Shown one piece after another: positions 26,771-34,066 of a DNA stretch of 44,604 bases (positions within the stretch are counted from its first letter, which is position 1; every line of letters begins with the position of its first letter). The notes beneath the pieces are model-generated. The model was not told the DNA's origin and ran no database searches. It worked only from the letters and a program-made list of their open reading frames with translations. Source of the stretch: Clostridia bacterium (GTDB taxonomy: Bacteria; Bacillota; Clostridia; Oscillospirales; Acutalibacteraceae). Both the position numbers and the translations under genes were made by a program. The stretch spans positions 1-44,604 of the forward strand of contig CAAGBN010000020.1 of NCBI GenBank assembly GCA_900768075.1, in the 5' to 3' direction.

Positions 26771-28396
26771 TCATTTCACCTGTGCAACAAGTCTTTCAAA
26801 AGCTTCGGTAATTACCGAGCCTGCATTTGTTGCAGCTACATTGATTTCTTCATTTTCTGTAAACATTGAGCGAATATCGTTATCAGTAAGAATATATCCT
26901 ATCTGGTCGTTATTAAGACCAAAGCAGATAAGCTTTTCAACCTCTGCCGTTTGCTTCATAGGAAGATAATCCCAGCTTTCACCTGTCCAGCTTTCCTCTT
27001 TTGATACAGCTCCACCCCAAAGAATTTCAGGAGCAATTTCACCCGGGATCATGGCAACACCGACTTTGTTACCAAGCTCCATATAACCTACCTCAGTAAT
27101 GAGTGTAAAATCAGAACCGTTCTTTGCAACAACGGAATCAACGACACCCTCTCTTACTGCGAGTATAAGCACAGGATTGTCGGCTGTAAGAGCAACCTCA
27201 GTAAAGCTGATGTTGAGTATCGGTGCAAGGGCTTCCTCGTTTTCAATAGCCATTGTTCTCTTGGCAAGCTCAATACCGTAAGCTTTTACCTTGGAATTTT
27301 TCGCATCCATAGTATATTTTACATTGGCACGATCTGTTGTAATTGCAAGCTCTGCACCCTGAACATAAACCACATCTGCCCCCGTAGTCTCTTTGACATA
27401 CTCTTTGAAATAGTATGGGAAGTCTGCAGAAATATATGTATCATCACCGCTGAAGCCTGTACAATGTATACCTGCTTCGCAAATCCAGATTTCATCTGCC
27501 TGTTCATCAAAAGGATCAAATCTGAAGCGGTGAATTTCACCGTCAAAAATTTCAGGCTTGCGTTTGTCGTGCATAAGGTCACTTACATCTGCACTGCCGT
27601 AGTAGAGAGTGCCTTGCTGCATATCGTTAACAGCCTCAACCACTGTGCTCGTAACAACCTCATAGAGATTATTCATAAAGCTTTCGGTTTTGCCTGTATA
27701 AAGCTTACTTTCATCTACACCCACTGCATTCATACCCGGATTGAATATCAGGGTCGGTACCAAGGCAGTACCCATACCGAGAATATCAATAGCAGAGTGC
27801 TGATGAAGAGTAGAAATATTTATGCTGATTATACCGCGTTGCTTTGCAAACGCACTGAGCTTTTCTCTTATTCTCAGCACATCACCTCTCGCTAAGCCGA
27901 AGCCGTCCACAACCGCCTGAACCACTATTCCACCAGCACCGTCTGAAATGGCATAAACATTAACGCCCTGATCATCGAGCACTTCTGTAGGCACTTTTGT
28001 TGAAACACCCTGAAGAGTACCTGCCATAAAGTATTTGCCGTTCAGAACATCCATTCCCTCAAGCAGTGAGCCGTAGGCATAACCTGCACTCCAGACTGAG
28101 TCCTCTGCTGTAGTTGTTTGAAATTCATCTTCGCCCTTATAAAAGGTTTCGGGCGTTTGGTAATCATCATAGTCCGGCCATGCATTTCTCCAGTCAAGTC
28201 CCGGAATAACACCGTTAAGCACCTTGCCGATAAACATTACAAACTTATCAAGCATCATATAAAGAACCGATTGGAATTTCTGAGTCGGTCCCAGTGACGG
28301 ATCAACCTTTGATGCTGCAGAGACGGGAACTAAAGCACTCAGCATCACAATAATAATCGCGAGTACTACTGCAAGTGTTTTCTTAGCTGTTTTCAT
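26771..28396 (-). CDS. Secreted neutral-ceramidase-like protein
   Basis: 541 aa. Signal peptide 1-27 (ending PVSAAS), then an unusual amphipathic segment (FQSVLYMMLDKFVMFIGKVL) before the main domain. The segment ISINISTLHQHSAIDILG carries the HxHS arrangement used for Zn binding in neutral/alkaline ceramidases. GLARGDVLRIREKL and the late LNNDQIGYILTDND resemble that family's conserved parts. Ceramidases cleave ceramide to sphingosine and fatty acid. Several family hallmarks are not obvious, so other amidases or esterases of the fold remain possible. Promoter TTGCAA-17-TAAAAT; GGAG precedes the ATG. First gene of a two-gene operon with the propeller-like protein. Confidence 0.6.
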   Translation of the reverse strand: MKTAKKTLAVVLAIIIVMLSALVPVSAASKVDPSLGPTQKFQSVLYMMLDKFVMFIGKVLNGVIPGLDWRNAWPDYDDYQTPETFYKGEDEFQTTTAEDSVWSAGYAYGSLLEGMDVLNGKYFMAGTLQGVSTKVPTEVLDDQGVNVYAISDGAGGIVVQAVVDGFGLARGDVLRIREKLSAFAKQRGIISINISTLHQHSAIDILGMGTALVPTLIFNPGMNAVGVDESKLYTGKTESFMNNLYEVVTSTVVEAVNDMQQGTLYYGSADVSDLMHDKRKPEIFDGEIHRFRFDPFDEQADEIWICEAGIHCTGFSGDDTYISADFPYYFKEYVKETTGADVVYVQGAELAITTDRANVKYTMDAKNSKVKAYGIELAKRTMAIENEEALAPILNISFTEVALTADNPVLILAVREGVVDSVVAKNGSDFTLITEVGYMELGNKVGVAMIPGEIAPEILWGGAVSKEESWTGESWDYLPMKQTAEVEKLICFGLNNDQIGYILTDNDIRSMFTENEEINVAATNAGSVITEAFERLVAQVK

Positions 28397-28436
28397 AATG
28401 TAATCTCCTTTTTAAATCGTCTTGTCTGACAATTTG

Positions 28437-28465
28437 ATTTTACTACATTTTGCTATATATTGCAA
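28437..28465 (-). promoter_or_regulatory. Promoter of the ceramidase-like operon
   Basis: -35 TTGCAA (28460-28465), 17-bp spacer, -10 TAAAAT (28437-28442). Confidence 0.65.
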
Positions 28466-28511
28466 CAAAAACCACTTCACTTATTGCGGATAAAGTAAAT
28501 AAAAATTTTAA

Positions 28512-28551
28512 AAATCACCAACTATGTCCCTTAAGACTCAGTTGGTGATTT
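28512..28551 (-). terminator. Terminator of the anchored propeller-like gene
   Basis: 12-bp perfect stem AAATCACCAACT / AGTTGGTGATTT, 16-base loop, T-rich on the minus 3' side. Confidence 0.8.
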
Positions 28552-28590
28552 AATATCTATATTATATAACTGCTTGAAATCAAATCATAC

Positions 28591-29829
28591 TTATTGCAAA
28601 TCGCCTTCATTTACCTTCCAGATGACATCTGTGCAGTCTTTGATGTATTGATTCCAGGTAAGTTTATTAACGAACTCATCAAAATTGCTCAAGGCGCCCG
28701 ATTCATAAAGAATATGTAAATCATCACCGACAAACGCAATACCCTCTGCACCGGGAAGATTGTCGTAAAATTTGAAATCGCTTTCTTTTAATGTAGCAAC
28801 ATTTTCATTCAGATCTACGGTTGCAGCTGTAATTGCAGCTCCCAAGCTACCGTCTGTAGTTCTTGATAAATACATTTTATAAGTATCATCGTCCAGCTTT
28901 CTGAAAGAAATGCCCTGAATACAGTCCATTGTATTATCCACATTTACAATTTTACTTGCATTATCTTTAATGGCTTCCAAAGCAGCCCACTCTTTTTCTG
29001 AAGAGTTTTCTGAAAGCTCATAGCCTAAAATAGCATTGAAATATTCATCATTTGGTTTCCATACCCAGTCTTCGCCGATAAGACCCATTTTAGCTAATGG
29101 CGGACTCAAGGGTGAATTCGAATAAAAGTTACCTGTCCAGAGAATACCGTCAGAAACACTTACATAAGCTGAATAGGTTTTTCCTAACTGACCGAAATTC
29201 ATACTATCTTTATAAGCAATATCTTTAACGCTACCGTTTTCTGCATCAAAATCACTAAGCGGGAAATAGGCCACACCGCAATCACTTGTAATATAAAGAT
29301 TATACTCTGAAACACCGATACCACCCGCGTGACACTTCCAGGGTTCACCTTCAGGAGTATAAAGATTAAACTGAGCTGCAAAATTACCTGTTTCTCTGTC
29401 AAGAGCAAAAATCACGCTTGGATTTTCTTCACTTTTATCGTAGGATGAAATAAGAATCCAGTCCTTTTCAGGCAAGTAAGTCAGACCCTGAGGTATCATA
29501 TCCTCAGTCTGTCCGGGCACAAGATAGTTTGGTGTGCCGTTTGAGCCATCCAAAGGCACTGCAAAGCCCGAAAGATAATCGGGAATATATGATTGATTGA
29601 GATTTGCCCAATCGCTCATAACATGCTCACGTTTAAAGCCGTCGGTAACATCATCGGTCAGCTCTGTTCCGTTTTCTGAATCGGATGCGCCAACATCCCC
29701 CTGTACGATTTTATCTTCAGGGGTTGTAGTTCCAAAATCAACTCCCGCAAATTTAAGGGCAAATATTCCTGCAACAATCACAAATATCACTATGATTATT
29801 GTCAATGGTTTTTTTAAGATTTTCCCCAT
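28591..29829 (-). CDS. Membrane-anchored propeller-like protein
   Basis: 412 aa. An N-terminal transmembrane helix (about residues 9-30) is followed by a low-complexity acidic/Thr linker to about residue 65, then an extracellular domain of about 330 aa with propeller-like repeats (MIPQGLTYLPEKDWILISSY, HAGGIGVSEYNLYITSD, IQGISFRKLDDDTYKMYLSR, GAEGIAFVGDDLHILYESG). No active-site motif was recognised. It shares blade phrases with the protein at 25893-26753. AAAGGAGG precedes the ATG. The TATAAT -10 lies next to an 11-bp-period direct repeat rather than a good -35, suggesting activator control. Confidence 0.65.
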   Translation of the reverse strand: MGKILKKPLTIIIVIFVIVAGIFALKFAGVDFGTTTPEDKIVQGDVGASDSENGTELTDDVTDGFKREHVMSDWANLNQSYIPDYLSGFAVPLDGSNGTPNYLVPGQTEDMIPQGLTYLPEKDWILISSYDKSEENPSVIFALDRETGNFAAQFNLYTPEGEPWKCHAGGIGVSEYNLYITSDCGVAYFPLSDFDAENGSVKDIAYKDSMNFGQLGKTYSAYVSVSDGILWTGNFYSNSPLSPPLAKMGLIGEDWVWKPNDEYFNAILGYELSENSSEKEWAALEAIKDNASKIVNVDNTMDCIQGISFRKLDDDTYKMYLSRTTDGSLGAAITAATVDLNENVATLKESDFKFYDNLPGAEGIAFVGDDLHILYESGALSNFDEFVNKLTWNQYIKDCTDVIWKVNEGDLQ

Positions 29830-29864
29830 TTTGATTTCCTCCTTTACATAAAACCATAAGCATT

Positions 29865-29899
29865 ATTATACATACTGCTTCTTACAAACTGCTTACAAA
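29865..29899 (-). promoter_or_regulatory. Promoter with CTTACAAA direct repeat
   Basis: -10 TATAAT (29865-29870). Where the -35 should be there are two CTTACAAA repeats (29881-29888, 29892-29899), 11 bp apart (TTTGTAAG on the minus strand). This is the layout of promoters activated by PhoB/OmpR-type regulators. Confidence 0.4.
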
Positions 29900-30140
29900 A
29901 ATCGTAAAATTCAAATAATATTTTTCAAAGTTGAAAAGTTGTTGCGAAAAGAAGAAACAACCTGAATATACAAAAGCAGACCTTAATTTTGATACAGATA
30001 CCAGCTATATCTTTATTGTATCCAACTCTGAAACTTTTTGAACTCCCAGACACCGCTGAGTGTCAAAAAAATAACAGCCACGGCTGTGGTTTGAGGTCTT
30101 GTTTTTGGTTTAAAGATTTAAGAAAAAAACTACTAAAAAT
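29900..30140. other. Gene-free intergenic stretch
   Basis: No supported gene. It holds two weak hairpins, GACAC/GTGTC near 30045-30062 and ACAGCC/GGCTGT near 30072-30085. A 60-codon plus-strand frame here has no ribosome binding site and an implausible composition. It may be a decayed repeat; origin unknown. Confidence 0.4.
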
Positions 30141-30167
30141 ACTCCCATTCCATAAAGGAACGGGAGT
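30141..30167 (-). terminator. Terminator of the Fe-S scaffold/GGGtGRT operon
   Basis: Stem ACTCCCGTTCC / GGAATGGGAGT (minus strand; one G-T pair), 5-base loop, followed by ATTTTTAG. Confidence 0.85.
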
Positions 30168-30187
30168 ATGAATTTATTGAATTAAAC

Positions 30188-31186
30188 TTATTTTGAAGCT
30201 TCTTCAATAGCAACTGCACATGCAACAGTCATACCAACCATGGGGTTGTTACCTGCGCCGATAAGACCCATCATTTCTACGTGAGCGGGAACTGATGATG
30301 AACCTGCAAACTGAGCATCTGAGTGCATACGACCCATTGTGTCAGTCATACCGTATGAAGCGGGGCCAGCTGCCATGTTGTCGGGGTGAAGTGTACGACC
30401 TGTACCACCGCCTGAAGCAACTGAGAAGTAGTTTACGCCGTTTTCAACGCACCACTTTTTGTAGGTACCTGCAACGGGATGCTGGAAACGAGTGGGGTTA
30501 GTTGAGTTACCGGTGATGGAAACACCAACGTTTTCGAGCTTCATGATTGCAACGCCTTCGGGAACATTGTCTGAACCGTAGCACTTAACCTTAGCTCTGT
30601 CGCCGTTTGAGTAAGCTGTTTCCTTAACAACCTTAACTGTTTCTGAATAGGGATCGAATTCAGTCTGAACATAAGTGAAGCCGTTGATTCTTGAGATGAT
30701 CATAGCAGCATCCTTGCCGAGACCGTTGAGGATAACGCGGAGAGGCTGAGTTCTTACCTTGTTAGCGTTAAGAGCAATTTTGATTGCGCCTTCAGCAGCA
30801 GCGAATGATTCGTGACCTGCAAGGAAGCAGAAGCATTCGGTTTCTTCTGAAAGAAGCATCTTACCGAGGTTACCGTGGCCAAGACCAACCTGACGGTTGT
30901 CAGCAACTGAGCCTGAGATACAGAAAGCCTGAAGACCGATACCGATAGCTGCAGCAGCGTCAGCAGCCTTTGTGCAACCCTTCTTGATTGCGATAGCACA
31001 ACCAACTGTGTATGCCCACTTTGCATTTTCAAAAGCGATGGGCTGAGTTTCTTCTACAATTTTATAAGGATCAATGCCCTTTGCAGCACAGATTTCCTTA
31101 CATTCTTCAACTGAAGAAATGCCGTATTCCTTAAGAACAGCAAGAATGTTATCAATTCTTCTTGCGTAGTTTTCAAATAATGCCAT
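30188..31186 (-). CDS. GGGtGRT protein (conserved, unknown function)
   Basis: 332 aa. It contains the family's namesake SGGGTGRTLH near residue 258, and conserved GLGHGNLGKMLLSEETECFCFLAGHESFAAAEG and NSTNPTRFQHPVAGTYKKW segments. The family is widespread in anaerobic Firmicutes and Bacteroidetes; I know of no demonstrated activity. No signal peptide; several Cys but no classical cluster motif. It begins 14 bp after the scaffold-like gene with AAGGAGG upstream, so the two are co-transcribed. This pairing is the usual genomic arrangement and suggests an iron-sulfur-related role, which is inference. Confidence 0.88.
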   Translation of the reverse strand: MALFENYARRIDNILAVLKEYGISSVEECKEICAAKGIDPYKIVEETQPIAFENAKWAYTVGCAIAIKKGCTKAADAAAAIGIGLQAFCISGSVADNRQVGLGHGNLGKMLLSEETECFCFLAGHESFAAAEGAIKIALNANKVRTQPLRVILNGLGKDAAMIISRINGFTYVQTEFDPYSETVKVVKETAYSNGDRAKVKCYGSDNVPEGVAIMKLENVGVSITGNSTNPTRFQHPVAGTYKKWCVENGVNYFSVASGGGTGRTLHPDNMAAGPASYGMTDTMGRMHSDAQFAGSSSVPAHVEMMGLIGAGNNPMVGMTVACAVAIEEASK

Positions 31187-31200
31187 GTCCGTTTACCTCC

Positions 31201-31893
31201 TTATTCCTTACGGGGATCGATATACTTAGCAGCATCTGCGAATCTGCCGTAAGTACCCATAGCCTTGTTGTAAGCTGTTGTGGGATCGTCGCCCTTCTTG
31301 ATGAAGTCTGTCATCTTGCCAAGTGAAACGAACTCATAACCGATAACCTGATCGTCAGCGTCAAGAGCCATTCTTGTTACATAGCCTTCTGCCATTTCAA
31401 GGTAACGAACGCCCTTAACCTTTGTGCCGTACATTGTACCAACCTGTGAACGAAGGCCCTTACCGAGGTCTTCAAGACCTGCACCGATGAGAAGACCGTC
31501 TTCTGAGAAAGCGGACTGTGAACGACCGTAAACGATCTGAAGGAAGAGTTCTCTCATAGCTGTGTTGATAGCGTCACAAACAAGGTCTGTGTTGAGAGCT
31601 TCGAGAATTGTCTTGCCGGGAAGAATTTCACTTGCCATAGCAGCTGAGTGAGTCATACCTGAGCAGCCGATTGTTTCAACAAGAGCTTCCTCGATGATAC
31701 CGTTCTTAACGTTGAGAGAAAGCTTACAAGCGCCCTGCTGAGGAGCACACCAACCCACACCGTGTGTGAAAGCGGAGATGTCCTTGATTTCATAAGCCTT
31801 GGTCCACAGACCTTCCTGAGGAATGGGTGCGGGGCCATGGTTCGGTCCTTTTTTGACCATACACATTTGTTCAACTTCATGTGAATAATTCAT
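31201..31893 (-). CDS. Iron-sulfur cluster assembly scaffold-like protein (NifU/IscU-type)
   Basis: 230 aa, cytosolic. LVETIGCSGMTHSAAMASEILPGKTILEAL (about residues 72-101) matches the NifU/IscU N-terminal pattern of a Cys followed by small residues, ...AS..., and GKT..EA. Further Cys in GVGWCAPQQGACK could be cluster ligands. It is longer than canonical IscU (~130 aa), with an extra C-terminal domain, and is not beside IscS/SufS. It is the version typically found just upstream of the GGGtGRT gene. Promoter TTGCAA-17-TATTAT; GAAAGGAG precedes the ATG. Confidence 0.8.
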   Translation of the reverse strand: MNYSHEVEQMCMVKKGPNHGPAPIPQEGLWTKAYEIKDISAFTHGVGWCAPQQGACKLSLNVKNGIIEEALVETIGCSGMTHSAAMASEILPGKTILEALNTDLVCDAINTAMRELFLQIVYGRSQSAFSEDGLLIGAGLEDLGKGLRSQVGTMYGTKVKGVRYLEMAEGYVTRMALDADDQVIGYEFVSLGKMTDFIKKGDDPTTAYNKAMGTYGRFADAAKYIDPRKE

Positions 31894-31945
31894 GATGTTA
31901 AATCTCCTTTCGAGAATTAGTATTGGTTATTGTTTACCGCTTATA

Positions 31946-31974
31946 ATAATATCAAATATTTTTATTTCTTGCAA
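31946..31974 (-). promoter_or_regulatory. Promoter of the Fe-S scaffold/GGGtGRT operon
   Basis: -35 TTGCAA (31969-31974), 17-bp spacer, -10 TATTAT (31946-31951). Confidence 0.7.
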
Positions 31975-32040
31975 TAGTGTATAAGTAAAAATTTAAGGTA
32001 ATAATCAAGATTTTTTGGGATATTAGCCTAAAGAATAAAA

Positions 32041-32077
32041 AAAGCAGAAACTGTCTAAGGACAATTTCTGCTTTTTA
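32041..32077 (-). terminator. Terminator after the small-peptide genes
   Basis: 15-bp stem with one mismatch (AAAGCAGAAACTGTC / GACAATTTCTGCTTT) and T-rich on both sides, 20 bases after the last small stop codon. Confidence 0.8.
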
Positions 32078-32095
32078 TCAAGCTGTTGCAATCAT

Positions 32096-32236
32096 TCAAA
32101 AAAAAGAACTGAACTTATCAAACACCTTTTTTGCCCCTTCAATCGGTGCAAAAATAATAAAGTCCAAAGCCGAAAGGAACACCTCGAAAAACAGATAGGG
32201 TACTCCTAAAAGTACAACCAAATAAGCAAGTGCCAT
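32096..32236 (-). CDS. Small amphipathic membrane peptide, 46 aa
   Basis: A hydrophobic N-terminal half (MALAYLVVLLGVPYLFFEVF), a second hydrophobic stretch (ALDFIIFAP) and an amphipathic C-terminus (APIEGAKKVFDKFSSFF). AAAGGAG lies 6 nt before the ATG and a strong terminator follows the TGA. It starts 18 bp after the stop of the 37-codon peptide gene and shares its promoter. No known family recognised. The form fits a membrane-active peptide, a small membrane-protein regulator, or a toxin or PSM-like peptide. The good translation signals and clean operon structure make a real gene likely despite its size. Confidence 0.6.
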   Translation of the reverse strand: MALAYLVVLLGVPYLFFEVFLSALDFIIFAPIEGAKKVFDKFSSFF

Positions 32237-32254
32237 AATTTTCTCCTTTACATC

Positions 32255-32368
32255 TTAAAAGCCAAAGTTACTGAAAAAATCTTTAACTGAATCAAAGATA
32301 TTTTCAAAGAACAACTGTACCGCATAAAATGGTAAAAACGGAAGCAGAAATGGTAATAACATCCACAT
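32255..32368 (-). CDS. Small amphipathic membrane peptide, 37 aa
   Basis: A Pro/Leu/Phe-rich hydrophobic start (MWMLLPFLLPFLPFYAVQ) is followed by an amphipathic, Phe-rich helix (FFENIFDSVKDFFSNFGF). AAAGGGG precedes the ATG; a second in-frame ATG follows at codon 3. It is first in a two-gene unit driven by TTGACA-18-TATAAT, whose -35 overlaps the stop codon of the upstream fibronectin-III gene. Both small peptides share the plan of hydrophobic segment, FFE, then a Lys/Asp/Phe amphipathic end. No homolog recognised; function unknown. Confidence 0.6.
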   Translation of the reverse strand: MWMLLPFLLPFLPFYAVQLFFENIFDSVKDFFSNFGF

Positions 32369-32391
32369 AAAAATTCCCCTTTTTTTGTTTT

Positions 32392-32421
32392 ATTATATTC
32401 TCTCCGATAATACTTTGTCAA
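32392..32421 (-). promoter_or_regulatory. Promoter of the small-peptide operon
   Basis: -35 TTGACA (32416-32421), 18-bp spacer, -10 TATAAT (32392-32397): both hexamers match consensus. The -35 overlaps the stop codon of the upstream gene. No terminator separates the two, so read-through also reaches the peptides. Confidence 0.8.
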
Positions 32422-33776
32422 GATTCCTTATCAGAATATTTTATCTTATAGCTTTCTGTCATCTCATAACCGACAACAGCTTTTGCCTTTACATCTGCAA
32501 CACTGAAATCTATATCTGATAGTACTGCTGCTCTTATATTCATTGAGGTTACTCTCCCCTGTCTGACAGTAAACGTAACAGTACCGCCGTCATAGTAGCT
32601 GTCTGCACTGTCTATGCTCAGCGGAGTGGTCTTGAGCTTTCTGAATTCAGGCAAGGCAAGAATTCCGTCATAATATGATTTAGAAGCATCTGTTCCTTTT
32701 TCATAAAATTTACTCTCACTCTTAAGCACTATTTCTACTGTATAACCGTTCTTATTTTGTGTAACTGTATATTCTTTGATGTCATCTCTGGCAAGTGACG
32801 GCTTTTTTGAATAAGGCTCTACTAACTTATTAGCACTTTTTTCTTCGTTGTTGCCGTTGACGTAAGTGTATGTTTTTTTCAGTGACCCTTCAAAAAGACT
32901 TAGGGTATTTTTCACCGTCATAGCAAGATTGTTTTTACTACAACTAATATATTCAGTATCTATTGTCTTTTTATACTGCACAGTCATATTGCTTTCAGCC
33001 TTAAGGGTAGTAATCAGCTCATTATAATGCTGTGCTGTCTGAGCCGTAGTATGCGGAATACCACCGCTGTTGTAAGTATATTCTTTATACTCCTGACTGT
33101 TATCACCTAAAGCGGTACTGTTACCGACTTGCTTATAGCTCATAACCTTAAAGGCATAGCGTGTGTCTTTTTCAAGACCCGATACCGTCAGAGTTGTTCG
33201 GCTCGTTTCTTTATACACCTTGAATTTATCGTTCTTTTTATTATAGATATATACACGATAACCCGTGGCTCCCTTTGCCTTATCCCAATAAAGCGTAATC
33301 GAATCGTCGGTAATACTTCGGGTGTATATCTTACTGACACCTTCGGGCTTGGTGACAGCTTTTACAACACTGCTGAATTTACCGTATACGACACCACCTT
33401 TATCATAACGAAAGCCTCTGACCTTAAATCTGATTTCGCCTTCGTTTTCTATGTCATTGATTGTCACCTTGTTATTTCTGACAGTATAGGAATATCTGTA
33501 TTTTTCATCACCATCATACTTAACAAACACATTATAAGCATAGGCGTTTTCAAGCTTATCCCAGGACAAGGTGACAGATCCTCTTGCACTCTGAACAAAA
33601 GAAAGATTTTCCACCTGACCGAGAGTCGTCTCTTCAGGTGTAACGGCAGTACCGTCTGTACTTGTCTGCACATCGGTATAAGCTACTCCGCCGTCTATAG
33701 TATGAATAGCAGTTGCACATAAAGACAGCATGAAAGCTGAGATTAACGCTATCATAAGTATTACTATTTTCTTCAA
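32418..33776 (-). CDS. Secreted fibronectin type III protein
   Basis: 452 aa from a TTG start. Signal peptide MKKIVILMIALISAFMLSLC, possibly a lipobox-like LSLCA. Two Fn3 domains follow: the first from VENLSFVQSARGSVTLSWDK to about residue 150, the second VSKIYTRSITDDSITLYWDK to AFKVMSYKQVG. The C-terminal ~220 residues have a novel-looking region with NELITTLKAESNMTVQYKK and GGTVTFTVRQGRVTSMNI. The start is TTG at 33776 because AGGTGA lies 5 nt upstream and the promoter (TTGATA-17-TATAAT) overlaps the only longer start, a GTG at 33815. No enzyme motif; a carbohydrate- or surface-binding role is possible. Confidence 0.7.
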   Translation of the reverse strand: MKKIVILMIALISAFMLSLCATAIHTIDGGVAYTDVQTSTDGTAVTPEETTLGQVENLSFVQSARGSVTLSWDKLENAYAYNVFVKYDGDEKYRYSYTVRNNKVTINDIENEGEIRFKVRGFRYDKGGVVYGKFSSVVKAVTKPEGVSKIYTRSITDDSITLYWDKAKGATGYRVYIYNKKNDKFKVYKETSRTTLTVSGLEKDTRYAFKVMSYKQVGNSTALGDNSQEYKEYTYNSGGIPHTTAQTAQHYNELITTLKAESNMTVQYKKTIDTEYISCSKNNLAMTVKNTLSLFEGSLKKTYTYVNGNNEEKSANKLVEPYSKKPSLARDDIKEYTVTQNKNGYTVEIVLKSESKFYEKGTDASKSYYDGILALPEFRKLKTTPLSIDSADSYYDGGTVTFTVRQGRVTSMNIRAAVLSDIDFSVADVKAKAVVGYEMTESYKIKYSDKES

Positions 33777-33806
33777 TGCTGTCACCTGCCTTTCAGTCTT
33801 TTTTAT

Positions 33807-33835
33807 ATTATACACTTATTTTTTCTGCTTATCAA
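33807..33835 (-). promoter_or_regulatory. Promoter of the fibronectin-III gene
   Basis: -35 TTGATA (33830-33835), 17-bp spacer, -10 TATAAT (33807-33812). It lies only about 30 bp upstream of the TTG start, which rules out the longer GTG-started frame. Confidence 0.75.
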
Positions 33836-33859
33836 CGACTTTTGATGAAAAAGCGGGAA

Positions 33860-33934
33860 GGGGGCTCCGTGAAATCGCGAAGCGATTTCCGTGGGTGCTT
33901 GCACCCACGCGCCGTATACGGCGACGGAGCCCCC
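33860..33934. repeat. Cloverleaf repeat element B
   Basis: Outer stem GGGGGCTCCGT (33860-33870) / ACGGAGCCCCC (33924-33934) is perfect over 11 bp. It encloses three directly abutting hairpins: GAAATCGC-GAA-GCGATTTC (33871-33889), CGTGGGTGC-TT-GCACCCACG (33890-33909) and the palindrome CGCCGTATACGGCG (33910-33923). Every junction base is paired. No ORF. Related in plan to element C at 36391-36465. Confidence 0.85.
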
Positions 33935-33943
33935 CGGCACAGA

Positions 33944-33978
33944 CTAAAAAAACAGAGGAAAGACGAACTTTCCTCTGT
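33944..33978 (-). terminator. Terminator of the radical SAM/SPASM gene
   Basis: Perfect 11-bp stem ACAGAGGAAAG / CTTTCCTCTGT, 5-base loop, then TTTTTTTAG on the minus strand. A repeat copy lies between it and the stop at 34067. Confidence 0.85.
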
Positions 33979-33999
33979 AGATATATACTTCTTTGTATT

Positions 34000-34049
34000 G
34001 CAGGGTTCCACCACGCACCCCGCGAACTTTTCCGAAAAGTTCGACAAAA
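34000..34049 (-). repeat. TTTTGTC...GGGGTGCG repeat, copy 2
   Basis: On the minus strand: TTTTGT, a 9-bp hairpin CGAACTTTT/AAAAGTTCG (34023-34043), then CGGGGTGCGTGGTGGAACC and CTGC. Same order as the copy at 13636-13687, with the hairpin arms compensated (different bases, pairing kept). Confidence 0.65.
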
Positions 34050-34066
34050 GCGTTATTGTTTCTATT

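Noticed and set aside
29989..30171. 60-codon plus-strand frame upstream of the GGGtGRT terminator
   Set aside because: No Shine-Dalgarno or promoter; ends inside the opposite-strand terminator; composition is odd.
33860..33934. tRNA gene or tRNA-like RNA (cloverleaf shape)
   Set aside because: Arm lengths, lack of the TTCGA(T)CC loop, of an anticodon loop and of 7-base loops rule out a tRNA.
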